From the NCBI RefSeq assembly GCF_014117325.1, contig NZ_CP059732.1, positions 7,128,501 through 7,192,500 on the forward strand: a stretch of DNA of 64,000 bases, in the 5' to 3' direction. A program made the position numbers and the translations under genes. Origin of the DNA: Spirosoma foliorum (lineage in GTDB: Bacteria > Bacteroidota > Bacteroidia > Cytophagales > Spirosomataceae). The stretch's first letter is position 1. Each line of letters begins with the position of its first letter. The notes under the pieces were generated by a model. The model ran no database searches. It worked only from the letters and a program-made list of their open reading frames with translations, and was not told the origin of the DNA. Below, piece after piece: positions 26,900 through 36,683 of the stretch.

Positions 26900-28180
26900 T
26901 TAAGCTTTTACTAATTCAAAAATCGTAATCTCGGGCAAAATACCGACCCGACCAGGGTAGCCGATGTAGCCATACCCCCGATTTACATAGAGTCGTTGAT
27001 CACCTTCCTGATACAATCCAGCCCATTGTTTGTAGAAATACTGCGCCGGACTCCATTTGACGTCGCCAACTTCTACGCCAAATTGCGCACCATGCGTGTG
27101 GCCACTGAATTGCACGTCAATGTCTTTATACTTCTTATTGACTTCTGCATCCCAGTGCGTAGGGTCGTGAGAGAGAAGAAGCTTGACCGGATACTCTTCG
27201 GTGCCCTTGTAGGCTTTGGCGAGGTCACCGGCCCGTAAGGCTGCTGGTCCAAAGCCCAGATTCTGAACGCCAATGAGCGCAATTTTATCACCGCCCTGCT
27301 CCAGAATTTTGTTCTCGTCCATCATAATATTCCAGCCCATTTGCTTGTGAGCAGCTACGACGTTCATCACGTTTTGTCGCTCGGCCTGCGGGCTTGACCA
27401 CTGTACGTATTTACCGTAGTCATGGTTGCCTAAGGTTGAATAAACACCCAGTGGAGCTTTTACTTTATCGAACACGTCGATATAACTGTTAACCTCTTCG
27501 GCATGGCTGTTGACCAGATCGCCCGTAAAAAAGACCATATCGGGCTTCTGACCGAGCAGCATTTCAACACCACCTTTTACGGCGGTTTTATTGAAAAAAC
27601 TACCCGAGTGAATATCCGAAATCTGGGCGATGGTCATGCCATGAAAGCCCGACGGCAGATTTTTGAGCGGGAGTTTTATTCGCCGGATTCGATAGTCGTG
27701 TGCTCCAGAAAGTATACCCCAGGTAAAACCAACCAGCGGCACTGTGCCAACGACCAAAGCTGTTTTCATCAGAAAATCCGAGCGCGTAATGGTATCCGTT
27801 TGTGGTATTGTTTGTCGAGTTGAGTCCTCAACCGCTTCACGCACTTCGGGCTTGTAGAACAGAGAAACAATCCAGCGAAAGAAGCGGCCGATGTCGTCAA
27901 TCAGGATGATTAGGACGGCAAAAATCTTTGAGAAATAGGGGATGGCAATGGCCGCCCACAAAAACGTACGGGTATTGCGGCTAATAGAGTCCGGTGGCAA
28001 CAATTGCATAATGACGTACAACAACAACGACACCGCTGTAAAACCCCAAAAGGCAATGGCAATAATTCGTTGTGTGCTTTCTGAAGCCGACCGGCTTAGC
28101 GTTTTAACAGCCTGAAAGACATACCAGTCGATCAGTAGCAGAATGGCAGGGAGAATGAAAAATAAGGCGGTACGGTTCAT
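26900..28180 (-). CDS. Membrane metallophosphoesterase
   Basis: A 426-residue protein with about four N-terminal transmembrane helices (within residues 1-150) and a C-terminal calcineurin-like phosphoesterase domain. Metal and catalytic motifs are in order: ISDIHSG (D, H), TGDLVN (GD), GNHDYG (GNHD), LLSHDP (H) and GHTHGAQ (GHxH). Relatives include YkuE-like and UDP-diacylglucosamine-related phosphodiesterases; substrate unknown here. Confidence 0.88.
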   Translation of the reverse strand: MNRTALFFILPAILLLIDWYVFQAVKTLSRSASESTQRIIAIAFWGFTAVSLLLYVIMQLLPPDSISRNTRTFLWAAIAIPYFSKIFAVLIILIDDIGRFFRWIVSLFYKPEVREAVEDSTRQTIPQTDTITRSDFLMKTALVVGTVPLVGFTWGILSGAHDYRIRRIKLPLKNLPSGFHGMTIAQISDIHSGSFFNKTAVKGGVEMLLGQKPDMVFFTGDLVNSHAEEVNSYIDVFDKVKAPLGVYSTLGNHDYGKYVQWSSPQAERQNVMNVVAAHKQMGWNIMMDENKILEQGGDKIALIGVQNLGFGPAALRAGDLAKAYKGTEEYPVKLLLSHDPTHWDAEVNKKYKDIDVQFSGHTHGAQFGVEVGDVKWSPAQYFYKQWAGLYQEGDQRLYVNRGYGYIGYPGRVGILPEITIFELVKA

Positions 28181-28256
28181 GAATTAGTAAATGAAGGACA
28201 TAGTTGCCTAACGGAATGAGCATCCGTAAAGTTTGATGATGAGCCACGTGATTTTC

Positions 28257-29579
28257 CTATTTACTCTTCACAAACTCAATCATATACTCCGACATATACT
28301 CGCTCTTTTTGGGTTGGATATTCTTAACAAACAATCTGGCCCGTTGACCCAGCCGCAGACACGTATATTTATTCGAAATATCGTCCGGCGTATTCATAGG
28401 CTGAAGCGATGGATACCAAAGAAAGTAGCCAGGTTTATCGAGTAGTAAGGCTGGCTTTGTCCATGCCTGCGATTGTATGGCTTCGCCCAAATCCTTATTG
28501 GTGTTAAACGAAATGTGAATGCTGCTACCCGCCCAGGATGGCCCCGTTGCCTTACCCATGAGCATGACCCAACAATTCAGGTACGTATTCCAGCTAACCG
28601 ATGGCCCCCAGTGAAAACTACTTGTTGGTGATGAAGCGGCCCCACCACCCGACTCAGGCGGAATCTGCAAAGATTTAATGGGGGCTCCCACACCATTATA
28701 CGGTGCATTGAAACCCTTTCCGTCCCAACGCCGAGCCTTGCCAACCGGATTGTCGAGGTCAGTTAGTGAGATGCGGGCTACGCTAATACACTGACCACTC
28801 CATTCTTTTTGTGGGTTATAGTCCTTTTCATTGTATTGACCGGGATAGCCGTATTCGCCATAAAACAGGTATAGATAGCCTCCATTGGCTACTGCCGAAG
28901 GATCGCCCACGCCCCCGGCAAATGTTTTTGAGGTATTATGGGGCTTTAGAATCATGCGGGCTTGTAGATCTTCAATGAAAATGCCCTTGTTTTCCCAGAC
29001 TTTACCGCCATTCACCGACTTCATAATGCCAATTCGGCAGACTGCTGCGGGCGATGTTGGACCCGTTATTCCCTGCGGCCATTTCTCATTTTTATACCCT
29101 TCACCCGTACTCGCGTTGTAGGGGAGGGTGGCCGGATAGTTTTCGTTATGATAAACCGCATACAGCGTCTTACCCGATTTATCGGTAGAGTCCTGATACA
29201 CAGTCTCGAACCAAACGGCTCCATGTAAACCAGTTACGTTAACGGGTGCATTTTTAGGCATACTTGGCTCCCTAAAATCACTTGCCTTGCTGGCAAAAGC
29301 CTCTTCGGCATGACGCCCATCGGCGTACTTAAGATCGCGTGCGTTACCCCACAGTGGATCTTCGCCATACTTGCCCGGAAAAATCCGGAACGTATCACCC
29401 ACCCAGGCCTCAGCCATGTTACAATCAACAAATGAGTTGAATAAGACTTTTTTAGCCGGAATTAGCTTGTAGTTGGGTGTGTTATCCTGGGTTTCTTTAT
29501 TACCCGAACAGGCAGCAACGACTGAACAGGTTAAGGCCCCTAGCATCAGTCTGGTTACGATAGGTTTTATTGGCTTCAT
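28257..29579 (-). CDS. Beta-propeller-like lipoprotein, DUF4185-like
   Basis: A 440-residue lipoprotein. I start at 29579 (MKPIKPIVTRL...VVAAC) for a clean lipobox; an in-frame ATG 18 bases upstream adds six residues. The mature part has repeated short beta segments with GVGDPSAVANGGYLYLFYGEYG and HWGPSVSWNTYLNCWVMLMG, like DUF4185 and other five-bladed propeller glycosidase-like proteins. The catalytic residues cannot be assigned. Upstream and divergent is a CBM9-like gene, which fits a carbohydrate role. Confidence 0.6.
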   Translation of the reverse strand: MKPIKPIVTRLMLGALTCSVVAACSGNKETQDNTPNYKLIPAKKVLFNSFVDCNMAEAWVGDTFRIFPGKYGEDPLWGNARDLKYADGRHAEEAFASKASDFREPSMPKNAPVNVTGLHGAVWFETVYQDSTDKSGKTLYAVYHNENYPATLPYNASTGEGYKNEKWPQGITGPTSPAAVCRIGIMKSVNGGKVWENKGIFIEDLQARMILKPHNTSKTFAGGVGDPSAVANGGYLYLFYGEYGYPGQYNEKDYNPQKEWSGQCISVARISLTDLDNPVGKARRWDGKGFNAPYNGVGAPIKSLQIPPESGGGAASSPTSSFHWGPSVSWNTYLNCWVMLMGKATGPSWAGSSIHISFNTNKDLGEAIQSQAWTKPALLLDKPGYFLWYPSLQPMNTPDDISNKYTCLRLGQRARLFVKNIQPKKSEYMSEYMIEFVKSK

Positions 29580-29719
29580 AGTAGTCGCTAAAGCCATACT
29601 TTCTTCAACCTTACTTTAGTATCAAAACGTTAACAACGCTATCCGTTAAAGCAGGAAATATATTTTTCGTATATCATTCTTTACTACCTAGGTTTACAAC
29701 ACAAAACATAGCACCTATC

Positions 29720-30511
29720 ATGCCTGCATATACTGCTAAAAAAATCACCGATTCCATACAACTAGATGGAGACGTAACGAAACCCATTTGGCAAAATGCT
29801 TCCTGGAGTGATCGGTTCGTGGATATGGCCACAGGCGGACCGGGCCTTTATGATACTAAAGCGGCTATCCTCTGGAATAACACGCATTTATACGTTGCTT
29901 TCCGAGCCGAGGAGCCTTTTGTAGAAGCTCACTTAACCGAGCGCGATTCCATTATTTTCCTCGAAAATGACCTCGAATTATTCATCGATGGGGGAGACTG
30001 TTATTACGAACTGGAAGTAAATGCTCGAAATACGCTTTATGAAGTGTTTTTCATCTGGAAAGACGCCTATCAGCGAGGAGGTCGATTCGATGTACCACAA
30101 TTTGATGTGCATCACCCACAGGCGATGACATTTGGTGGCGATTCTGATCGGAGTGGGGCTTCATTCTGGTACGGCACGCATCCTCGTGGCCTACGTTGGG
30201 CCTTTTTGAATTATGATATGCCGGGTCTTGAAACCGCTGTTCAGATTGATGGCACGCTCAATGACAACAGCGATATTGATAGTGGATGGAGTCTGGAAAT
30301 CGCGATTCCGTGGAGTAGTTTGACCTGGTTGGCCAACGCGCGTAGTATCCCTCCTCAACCGGGCGACGAATGGCGTATGTTTCTGGGACGATTCCAGAAA
30401 CTACTGGTTTCAGGTGCTGAAGTTCAACCACATCCGGCTATGGTGATGAACCCGCACGGTGTTTACGACACGCATATGCCCGAGCGTTGGAGCCAGGTTG
30501 TGTTTGAGTAA
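29720..30511 (+). CDS. CBM9-like carbohydrate-binding protein
   Basis: A 263-residue protein with no evident signal peptide. It follows the carbohydrate-binding family 9-like fold: IQLDGDVTKPIWQNA near residue 12, AAILWNNTHLYVAFRAEEP, and ENDLELFIDGGDCYYELEVNARNTLYEV. Such domains bind sugars or occur in DOMON-like heme proteins. As a stand-alone cytoplasmic protein it may be an accessory to sugar handling. It is divergent from the propeller lipoprotein. Confidence 0.8.
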   Translation: MPAYTAKKITDSIQLDGDVTKPIWQNASWSDRFVDMATGGPGLYDTKAAILWNNTHLYVAFRAEEPFVEAHLTERDSIIFLENDLELFIDGGDCYYELEVNARNTLYEVFFIWKDAYQRGGRFDVPQFDVHHPQAMTFGGDSDRSGASFWYGTHPRGLRWAFLNYDMPGLETAVQIDGTLNDNSDIDSGWSLEIAIPWSSLTWLANARSIPPQPGDEWRMFLGRFQKLLVSGAEVQPHPAMVMNPHGVYDTHMPERWSQVVFE

Positions 30512-30728
30512 ACGAATACTTTGATCTTGTAGAGATTGTACGTTTATCAGCCGATAATCTGGTCGCCAATGTTCCAAAACAACGTTTATCATAAAAAATT
30601 CATATACTAACTATCCCTTAAATATACTTATTATTAAAAACTAGATTATTAATTTGTCACCTGTTACTTATATTAGATTATACAGTCTGAAGGGCATTTT
30701 GTAAGAAATATGTTACAAATGTACCATC
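30512..30728. other. AT-rich intergenic region
   Basis: A strongly AT-rich gap between the CBM9-like gene and the fucosyltransferase. I see no hairpin or promoter of consensus type. Confidence 0.5.
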
Positions 30729-31601
30729 ATGATTATCAGTAGAATATCGAGTGGATTAGGAAATCAGCTTTTTCAGTACGCTGTGGGGAGAAATCTGGCA
30801 TTGACTAAGAAAACAGCTTTGTATATCGACCTGAGTTATTATCGTTGTGAGTACTCGGATGATACCCCCCGTAAGTTTAAGTTAGATTTCTTTTCGGTTT
30901 CGTATAATAACCTCCAGAAGTCACCGCTGGAATATCTGTCAAAGGCTACTAGGCTACTACCCAACCGAAGTTGGCGGCCTTTTGTCGCGTATTTAAAAGA
31001 GAAGTATTTTCATTTTGACCCTCAGGTTTTGACTGAAGATGTGGGTTGTCTTATACTCCAGGGATTCTGGCAGTCGGAAGCGTATTTTAGACAACATGCC
31101 GATACCATTCGGCGTGAATTGCAATTGAGCCGAATCCCAAGTATCGAATTCGAAGCGTACCACCAGCAAATTCAGGACTCTCCACTACCTGTGTCCATCC
31201 ACGTTCGGCGGGGCGACTATGTAAGCCATCCTGATTTCAGCAAAAGGTTTGGGTTTGTTGGTCTCGACTATTACCAAAGAGCTGTCGATATACTTACAAA
31301 GCAGCATAAGAATCCTCAGTTCTTTGTTTTTAGTGACGAGTTAGCCTGGGCGAAGCAAAATCTGACGTTACCTGAACATACCGTTTTTGTACAAAATACA
31401 GGACCTACGGCCGATGTCGCCGACCTTGTTTTGATGAGCCGTTGTCACCATCATATCATTGCTAACAGCTCCTTTAGCTGGTGGAGCGCCTGGCTCAATC
31501 ACAATCCTGATAAACTGATCATTTATCCTAAAAACTGGTTTAGAAATCAACCTGACTGGAATACGAAAGACTTGCATCCTTCGGGCTGGCTACCCTGTTG
31601 A
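30729..31601 (+). CDS. GT11 fucosyltransferase-like protein
   Basis: A 290-residue glycosyltransferase of family 11. N-terminal SGLGNQLFQYAVGR, the donor motif HVRRGDY near residue 159, and ADVADLVLMSRCHHHIIANSSFSWWSAWLN near 235-265 are the family's three landmarks. It would transfer L-fucose from GDP-fucose in alpha-1,2 linkage to surface glycans. It stands alone, without GDP-fucose synthesis genes nearby, in an AT-rich stretch unlike its neighbours, which may indicate transfer. Confidence 0.92.
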   Translation: MIISRISSGLGNQLFQYAVGRNLALTKKTALYIDLSYYRCEYSDDTPRKFKLDFFSVSYNNLQKSPLEYLSKATRLLPNRSWRPFVAYLKEKYFHFDPQVLTEDVGCLILQGFWQSEAYFRQHADTIRRELQLSRIPSIEFEAYHQQIQDSPLPVSIHVRRGDYVSHPDFSKRFGFVGLDYYQRAVDILTKQHKNPQFFVFSDELAWAKQNLTLPEHTVFVQNTGPTADVADLVLMSRCHHHIIANSSFSWWSAWLNHNPDKLIIYPKNWFRNQPDWNTKDLHPSGWLPC

Positions 31602-31631
31602 CTGAGTAGGCAAACTAATTAACCATATTCT

Positions 31632-31796
31632 ATGCTACAATTCTTCACAGATCATCAGTATATCAGCATATTATTGGCTATCCTTAGTGTTACTCTTAGC
31701 CTATTTGCCGCACTTATTAGGAATCGGAGAGTGAATAAAATCTTAACTCGAAAGGCGGATACTATAAAGAAAAAAGAAAGACCCAAAGTATCTTAG
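31632..31796 (+). CDS. 54-residue single-helix membrane protein
   Basis: A short frame 30 bases after the fucosyltransferase encodes one transmembrane helix (YISILLAILSVTLSLFAALI) followed by a strongly basic tail (RNRRVNKILTRKA...KKKERPK). Positive charges after the helix suggest an N-out, C-in topology. No family recognised. It could be co-transcribed with the fucosyltransferase. Confidence 0.5.
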   Translation: MLQFFTDHQYISILLAILSVTLSLFAALIRNRRVNKILTRKADTIKKKERPKVS

Positions 31797-31891
31797 TTTA
31801 CAATTAGCCAGGTAATTCTTCGGAAAAGTGAAGTAATTTATCCGTCAGCAAGGATTACCGGTTATCCAAGTTCATAGTAATAGCAAGTCGG

Positions 31892-31945
31892 GTAAAACTG
31901 AAACGTGCCGATGATTCGCGAATCATCGGCACGTTTCAGTTTTAC
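31892..31945. terminator. Perfect 54-base palindrome, likely bidirectional terminator
   Basis: Arms 31892-31918/31919-31945 are perfectly complementary with no loop bases. It sits nine bases past the RND permease stop. It can fold as a very stable hairpin; only a TTTT flanks it, so a terminator role is likely but not certain. Confidence 0.7.
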
Positions 31946-31954
31946 ACAAAATTC

Positions 31955-34900
31955 TTATGCTAATTCTTCTTCCAACTCCTCCTTAGGCTCCAGAGCAGGG
32001 TCTTTTTTACCGAACCACTTCATCCGGATACGCTCGTTGATCCAGTACATACAAGGAACAATAACGAGTGTCAGAATGGTGGAGAACGTCAGACCGAAGA
32101 TGATTGTCCAGGCCAGAATGTTCCAGAATACGGAGCTATCACCACCGACGATGATGTGCGGATCGAAATCGCGGAACAGACCAACGAAGTCAACAGTGAT
32201 ACCTAACGCTAATGGAATCAGACCGAGTACAGCCGCCGATGCTGTCAGCAATACCGGTGTTAGACGAATACCGCCCGCTTCAATGATAGCTTTGCGCAGG
32301 GGAACACCTCGACCGCGTAGCTCCTCAATGAATTCGATAAGAAGAATCCCGTTTTTCACCACGATACCGGCCAGGGAAATAATACCAACCCCCGACATGA
32401 TAACTGAGAAATCTTTGTGAAAAACGACGAAACCAAGTAGTACACCAATCAGTGAGAACAGGATGGTAACGAAAATAATCAGCGGTTTTACAACTGAGTT
32501 AAATTGCGTAGCCATAATCAGGTAGATCAACAGCATGGCAATACCAAAGGCAGAAACCAGGAAGTTCATTGATTCCTGTTGGTCTTCCTGCTCACCACCC
32601 ATCTTGACCTTGTAGCCATTCGGAACGTCCATATCATCGATAACTGACTGAATTTGAGCTACGATTTCGTTGGCATTATAGCCTGGCACTACATCAGAAC
32701 TTAGTGTTACCAGACGTTCCTGATTTTTCCGGTTGATCTGGCTGAACGTCGTCGAGTAGCTAATATTCGCTACCGATGTAATAGGCACCTGGCGTAGTTG
32801 CCCACCCATTACCATGTCGCGATACACCACGTTCAGGCTCAGGAGTTTGTCAATCTGGCTACGATCATCCTGTTGCAGACGAACCATGATCGGATATTCG
32901 TCTTTGGCATCACGGAATTTCGAAACTTCCAGACCAAACAAAGCTGTCCGGATCGCCAAGGCAACCTGACCCGACGAAATCCCTTCACGTTCTGCTTTGT
33001 CTCGGTCGATGTCGATTACGATTTCAGGCTTGTTGGTGATCAGGTCAGATTTTAACTGGTCAATTCCTTTGATACCAGCCTGAGAGATCTTCTGCCGAAC
33101 CTGTTTCTCCAGTTTCTTGAGTTCATCAAATTCTTCACCCGCAATCTCAATCGCAATTGGCTTACCAGTTGGTGGACCATTGGATTCGCGTTCTACTGAA
33201 ATTTCGCTACCCGGCAAACCTGTTACCGCCGACCGAACTTTACTCAACAGCGAGTCGGTCGAAATGCCGTGCCGTTCTTCATTTGGTTTAAAGGCAACCG
33301 TCACCTTCGATTTCTGTGGCGTCGCCGAGCGGTCCGGGTTCATCGGATCACCAGCATTTTTACCAACGTTTGAGATCACCGAGTTGACAATATCCGTCGC
33401 CTTGTTGTCATCCAAAACCTTAAATACACGCTTCTCAATTACTCGCGTAACGGAATCAGTTACGCGGGCATCGGTACCAACGGGCATTACGTTGTACACG
33501 TAAATGTAATCGGGTTCACCGCTTGGAAAGAAGAGCACTTTAGGCTTGGCAATACCAACGATAACGAAGGTCAGAATCAACACGCCAAAGGCTCCTACAA
33601 TAGCCCAGGCCGGGCGCCATCCAGTTAAAATCCAGGAAATCAATTTACGATAGCCGTTTTTAAGCGCGGGCAATATACTTTCCTGGAAAGGCACAATCAG
33701 TCTTGGCGTCAGCACGTAGTGATTAAACACATACAGGATGATGAACAAGACAAACAGGTTACCAATGCCTCTGTCAATAACATAACCAACACCCGCTAAA
33801 ACGGTCATGATAATCAACGGACGTCTGATTTCAGCAAATGTCTGTTTATCCTCGTGATTGTCATCTTCATGCCGTTTCATGAACGTAACCGCAAAAACCG
33901 GGTTGATCACGTAGGCCACAAACAACGAAGCAAACAGCGTCAAAATCAGCGTTAGGGGCAGAAACTTCATAAATTCACCCACAATACCCGGCCAGAATAA
34001 AAGTGGGAAGAAAGGCGCGATGGTCGTCAGCGTTCCCGACAGTACCGGCACGAATACTTCACCCGCAGCCGCTTTCACAGCTTGTTTGATATCCCAGTTT
34101 TTGTTCTCGTTGAAGAGTCGGTGGGAGTTCTCAATTACCACAATAGCATCATCAACCACCAGTCCTAAACCGAGCAGGAAAGCAAACAGTACCATCGTGT
34201 TCAGGGTAAACGAAGCACCAACCATTGGCCCCAGAACAGGCATCAATACGAAGGCCACCAGCGCCGATAACGGAACAGACAAGCCAACAAAAATAGCATC
34301 GCGAACACCCATGAAGAACATAAGTACCAATACCACGAAGATGAAACCCAGAACAACCGTGTTGATCAGGTCATTCACGTTTTCGCGGGTACGTTCCGAT
34401 TGGTCGGCGGTGATTTTCACATCTAAACCTTCCGGGAAACGCGATTCTTTGTATTCTTCAATGGTCTTTTCAATCCGGTCGGCAGCCGAGATAAGGTTTG
34501 CACCGGCTCGTTTGATCACGTTCAGCGTTACAACCGACTTATTATTCAAGCGGGCAAAATCCTGCTGTTCTTCGAAGTTATCCCGTACTTGAGCAATGTC
34601 GCCAAGGCGAACCGTAGCGCCAGTTGCCGTACGAATCTGTAGATTCTCAAGCTGCGTAACGTCGGTAAATTCGCCTTTTACACGAACCGTCCGACGAACA
34701 CCATCAATTGGTAATTCACCACCCGATACGTTGATGTTTTCGCCCTGAATCGCTTGCTGAATATCGGAGAAAGCCAAACCCGCCGACTGCATTCTTGGCA
34801 AGTTGACATTGATCTGAATTTCGCGTTCCAGCGCTCCAACGATATCTACCCGACGAATTTCGGGCATCCCTTCAATCACATCCTGTAAATCTTCGGCATA

Positions 34901-35389
34901 TTCTTTCAATTGCTTCAGCGAGAAACTACCAGCCATGTTGATGTTCATGATCGCCATTTCGGAGAAATCGACATCCTGCGCGGTTGGGCCTGAATCCAGC
35001 TTTTGCGGCAAATCAGGCTTCGCTTTATCGATGGCATCGCGAACTCGTTGTAGAGCTTCAGCTGATTCTACGTCGGGGTTAAACTCAACCAGAATAACCG
35101 ACACGTCCTGCAACGCATTCGATTTAATGCGCTTAACACCCGAAATCGACTTTAACTGTTTCTCGATCTGCTTGTTAATCGTGTTCTCAATATCAGCCGG
35201 GGCCGTACCAACATATACCGTGTTGATATACACCTGCGGTACCTTGATATCAGGGAACTGCTCTTTAGGCAGGTTATTATACACGAACAGCCCGCCAAGC
35301 GTAATCAGGAAGGTGAATATGTAAATCGCCGTCCGGTTCTCAACGCACCAGTTGGTAAAGCCGAGGGTTTTATACTGTTCAAATTTCAT
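31955..35389 (-). CDS. RND efflux permease
   Basis: A 1144-residue AcrB/HAE1-type inner-membrane proton antiporter. I start at 35389 (MKFEQYKTLG); an upstream extension of 42 codons reads through the intergenic repeat at 35408. Features: N-terminal helix and TAPADIENTINKQIEKQLKS, porter segments, 12 transmembrane helices in two groups with an extra linker, and GLVVDDAIVVIEN in TM4 (proton-relay Asp pair). Substrates unknown; relatives export drugs, detergents or lipids. Last gene of the tetR-tolC-adaptor-RND operon. Confidence 0.95.
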   Translation of the reverse strand: MKFEQYKTLGFTNWCVENRTAIYIFTFLITLGGLFVYNNLPKEQFPDIKVPQVYINTVYVGTAPADIENTINKQIEKQLKSISGVKRIKSNALQDVSVILVEFNPDVESAEALQRVRDAIDKAKPDLPQKLDSGPTAQDVDFSEMAIMNINMAGSFSLKQLKEYAEDLQDVIEGMPEIRRVDIVGALEREIQINVNLPRMQSAGLAFSDIQQAIQGENINVSGGELPIDGVRRTVRVKGEFTDVTQLENLQIRTATGATVRLGDIAQVRDNFEEQQDFARLNNKSVVTLNVIKRAGANLISAADRIEKTIEEYKESRFPEGLDVKITADQSERTRENVNDLINTVVLGFIFVVLVLMFFMGVRDAIFVGLSVPLSALVAFVLMPVLGPMVGASFTLNTMVLFAFLLGLGLVVDDAIVVIENSHRLFNENKNWDIKQAVKAAAGEVFVPVLSGTLTTIAPFFPLLFWPGIVGEFMKFLPLTLILTLFASLFVAYVINPVFAVTFMKRHEDDNHEDKQTFAEIRRPLIIMTVLAGVGYVIDRGIGNLFVLFIILYVFNHYVLTPRLIVPFQESILPALKNGYRKLISWILTGWRPAWAIVGAFGVLILTFVIVGIAKPKVLFFPSGEPDYIYVYNVMPVGTDARVTDSVTRVIEKRVFKVLDDNKATDIVNSVISNVGKNAGDPMNPDRSATPQKSKVTVAFKPNEERHGISTDSLLSKVRSAVTGLPGSEISVERESNGPPTGKPIAIEIAGEEFDELKKLEKQVRQKISQAGIKGIDQLKSDLITNKPEIVIDIDRDKAEREGISSGQVALAIRTALFGLEVSKFRDAKDEYPIMVRLQQDDRSQIDKLLSLNVVYRDMVMGGQLRQVPITSVANISYSTTFSQINRKNQERLVTLSSDVVPGYNANEIVAQIQSVIDDMDVPNGYKVKMGGEQEDQQESMNFLVSAFGIAMLLIYLIMATQFNSVVKPLIIFVTILFSLIGVLLGFVVFHKDFSVIMSGVGIISLAGIVVKNGILLIEFIEELRGRGVPLRKAIIEAGGIRLTPVLLTASAAVLGLIPLALGITVDFVGLFRDFDPHIIVGGDSSVFWNILAWTIIFGLTFSTILTLVIVPCMYWINERIRMKWFGKKDPALEPKEELEEELA

Positions 35390-35407
35390 AAAAGTTGTTG
35401 GTTGGTT

Positions 35408-35533
35408 GTAGAGACCGGTCCGCCGGTGCGGCAATCCCTTGCGTCTTATTAAGCCATTACATCTTATTCCCAGTTGGTATTGCTGACGCGAATGAGACGC
35501 AAAGGATTGCCGCACCGGCGGACCGGTCTCTAC
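35408..35533. repeat. 126-bp intergenic inverted repeat
   Basis: Arms 35408-35450 and 35491-35533 (43 nt) match with two mismatches. The centre holds GCTGACGC at 35482-35489, the reverse complement of the GCGTCAGC octamer shared with the elements at 13243 and 43870. The right arm ends in the adaptor gene's stop codon. It may be a small transposable (MITE-like) or REP-like insert within the efflux operon. Confidence 0.8.
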
Positions 35534-36663
35534 TAATAATTAATTTGTTGTCCGTCAACTAAATCCTGATAACCAGCCGTAACGATCTGATCGCCCGCCT
35601 GTAACCCTTGCGTTATGGCAATTTGACCACCGTACGATTGGCCCGTTTTTACGGTCTTCGCTTTGGCTATCTTTTTACCTCCTTCATTCACGGCCACATA
35701 CACAAGCTGACCATTCTCCGTACTCTGAATCAGGTTTTGATTAATCACAATGGCGTTCCCTTGGGTAGCATCGTTGATTTTGATACGAGCCAGCATATTG
35801 GGTTTCAGCGCATTATCGGAGGGTAGGGGTGCCTCAATCGTAAATGTCCGAGTTGCAGGATCTACCATCGTAGCCACAAATGATATGCGCGAGTTCAGGG
35901 TTTTATTCAGATCAGGAAACTCAACCAGTACAGGATCACCCTTCCGAACACTCCCCGAATACGAGTCAGCTACTTTAGCCACTACTTTCAGTTGCGACAG
36001 ATTTACCACCCGAACCAATCCCATGCCCGGAGCGGCTGACTGGCCAACTTTGACAATAACCTGATCGACAACACCTGAGATTGGCGCTGTTACAGTCGAC
36101 TGACCAACTTGCGCATTCAACGTAGCTAACCGGCGTTCGAGCGATTCTTTGTTGTTCTTCGCTTGCAGGTATTGAATTTCAGTGCCTATTTGTTGTTTCC
36201 ACAAAGCAGCCTGTTTTTCATAGACCGTATTCACAAGCGAAAGCTGCGTTTTCAGTTCGGCCTGCGATTCACGTAAAAGCTCGTCATCTACTTTGGCAAT
36301 GGCTTGTCCAGCTCGTACCTGATCACCTTCCTTCACGTAAACTGCCGTAACAACGCCACCCGATTTCGGCGAAACCAGTACGTTATTTTTGGCATCAATC
36401 GATCCCTGCAACTCTACAAAGTGCTTGAATGTAGATGCTGCCAGCGGAGACACTGTTACATCTTTCACTCGGGTTTCTTCAGCCTTTTTCGGATCGAGTT
36501 TAGCAACCTCAGCTTCCAGGGTTTTGATTTTCGTCGTTAATTCCGTCTGCTGCGATTTCAGTTGCGCGAGTTCCTCGCGTTTACCTTGCAGATCATTCGA
36601 CTTTTTTTCCTGTGAGCAGGCAGCTAATAAACTCACAAGAACAAGGGCGTAATATGGTTTCAT
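35533..36663 (-). CDS. RND efflux periplasmic adaptor (membrane fusion) lipoprotein
   Basis: A 376-residue lipoprotein (start 36663, lipobox SLLAAC). A coiled-coil (about 25-60) precedes the MFP core: barrel-sandwich KSGGVVTAVYVKEGDQVRAGQAIAKVD near 100, an alpha-helical hairpin, then lipoyl-like STVTAPISGVVDQVIVKVGQ and a beta-barrel domain. It links the RND pump to TolC in the periplasm. A longer in-frame start would read an AT-rich repeat and is rejected. Confidence 0.93.
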   Translation of the reverse strand: MKPYYALVLVSLLAACSQEKKSNDLQGKREELAQLKSQQTELTTKIKTLEAEVAKLDPKKAEETRVKDVTVSPLAASTFKHFVELQGSIDAKNNVLVSPKSGGVVTAVYVKEGDQVRAGQAIAKVDDELLRESQAELKTQLSLVNTVYEKQAALWKQQIGTEIQYLQAKNNKESLERRLATLNAQVGQSTVTAPISGVVDQVIVKVGQSAAPGMGLVRVVNLSQLKVVAKVADSYSGSVRKGDPVLVEFPDLNKTLNSRISFVATMVDPATRTFTIEAPLPSDNALKPNMLARIKINDATQGNAIVINQNLIQSTENGQLVYVAVNEGGKKIAKAKTVKTGQSYGGQIAITQGLQAGDQIVTAGYQDLVDGQQINY

Positions 36664-36683
36664 ACGTTTTCTGGTGAATGGAT

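Noticed and set aside
35390..35515. N-terminal extension of the RND permease
   Set aside because: The extra codons are translated from the intergenic inverted repeat and lack RND-family similarity.
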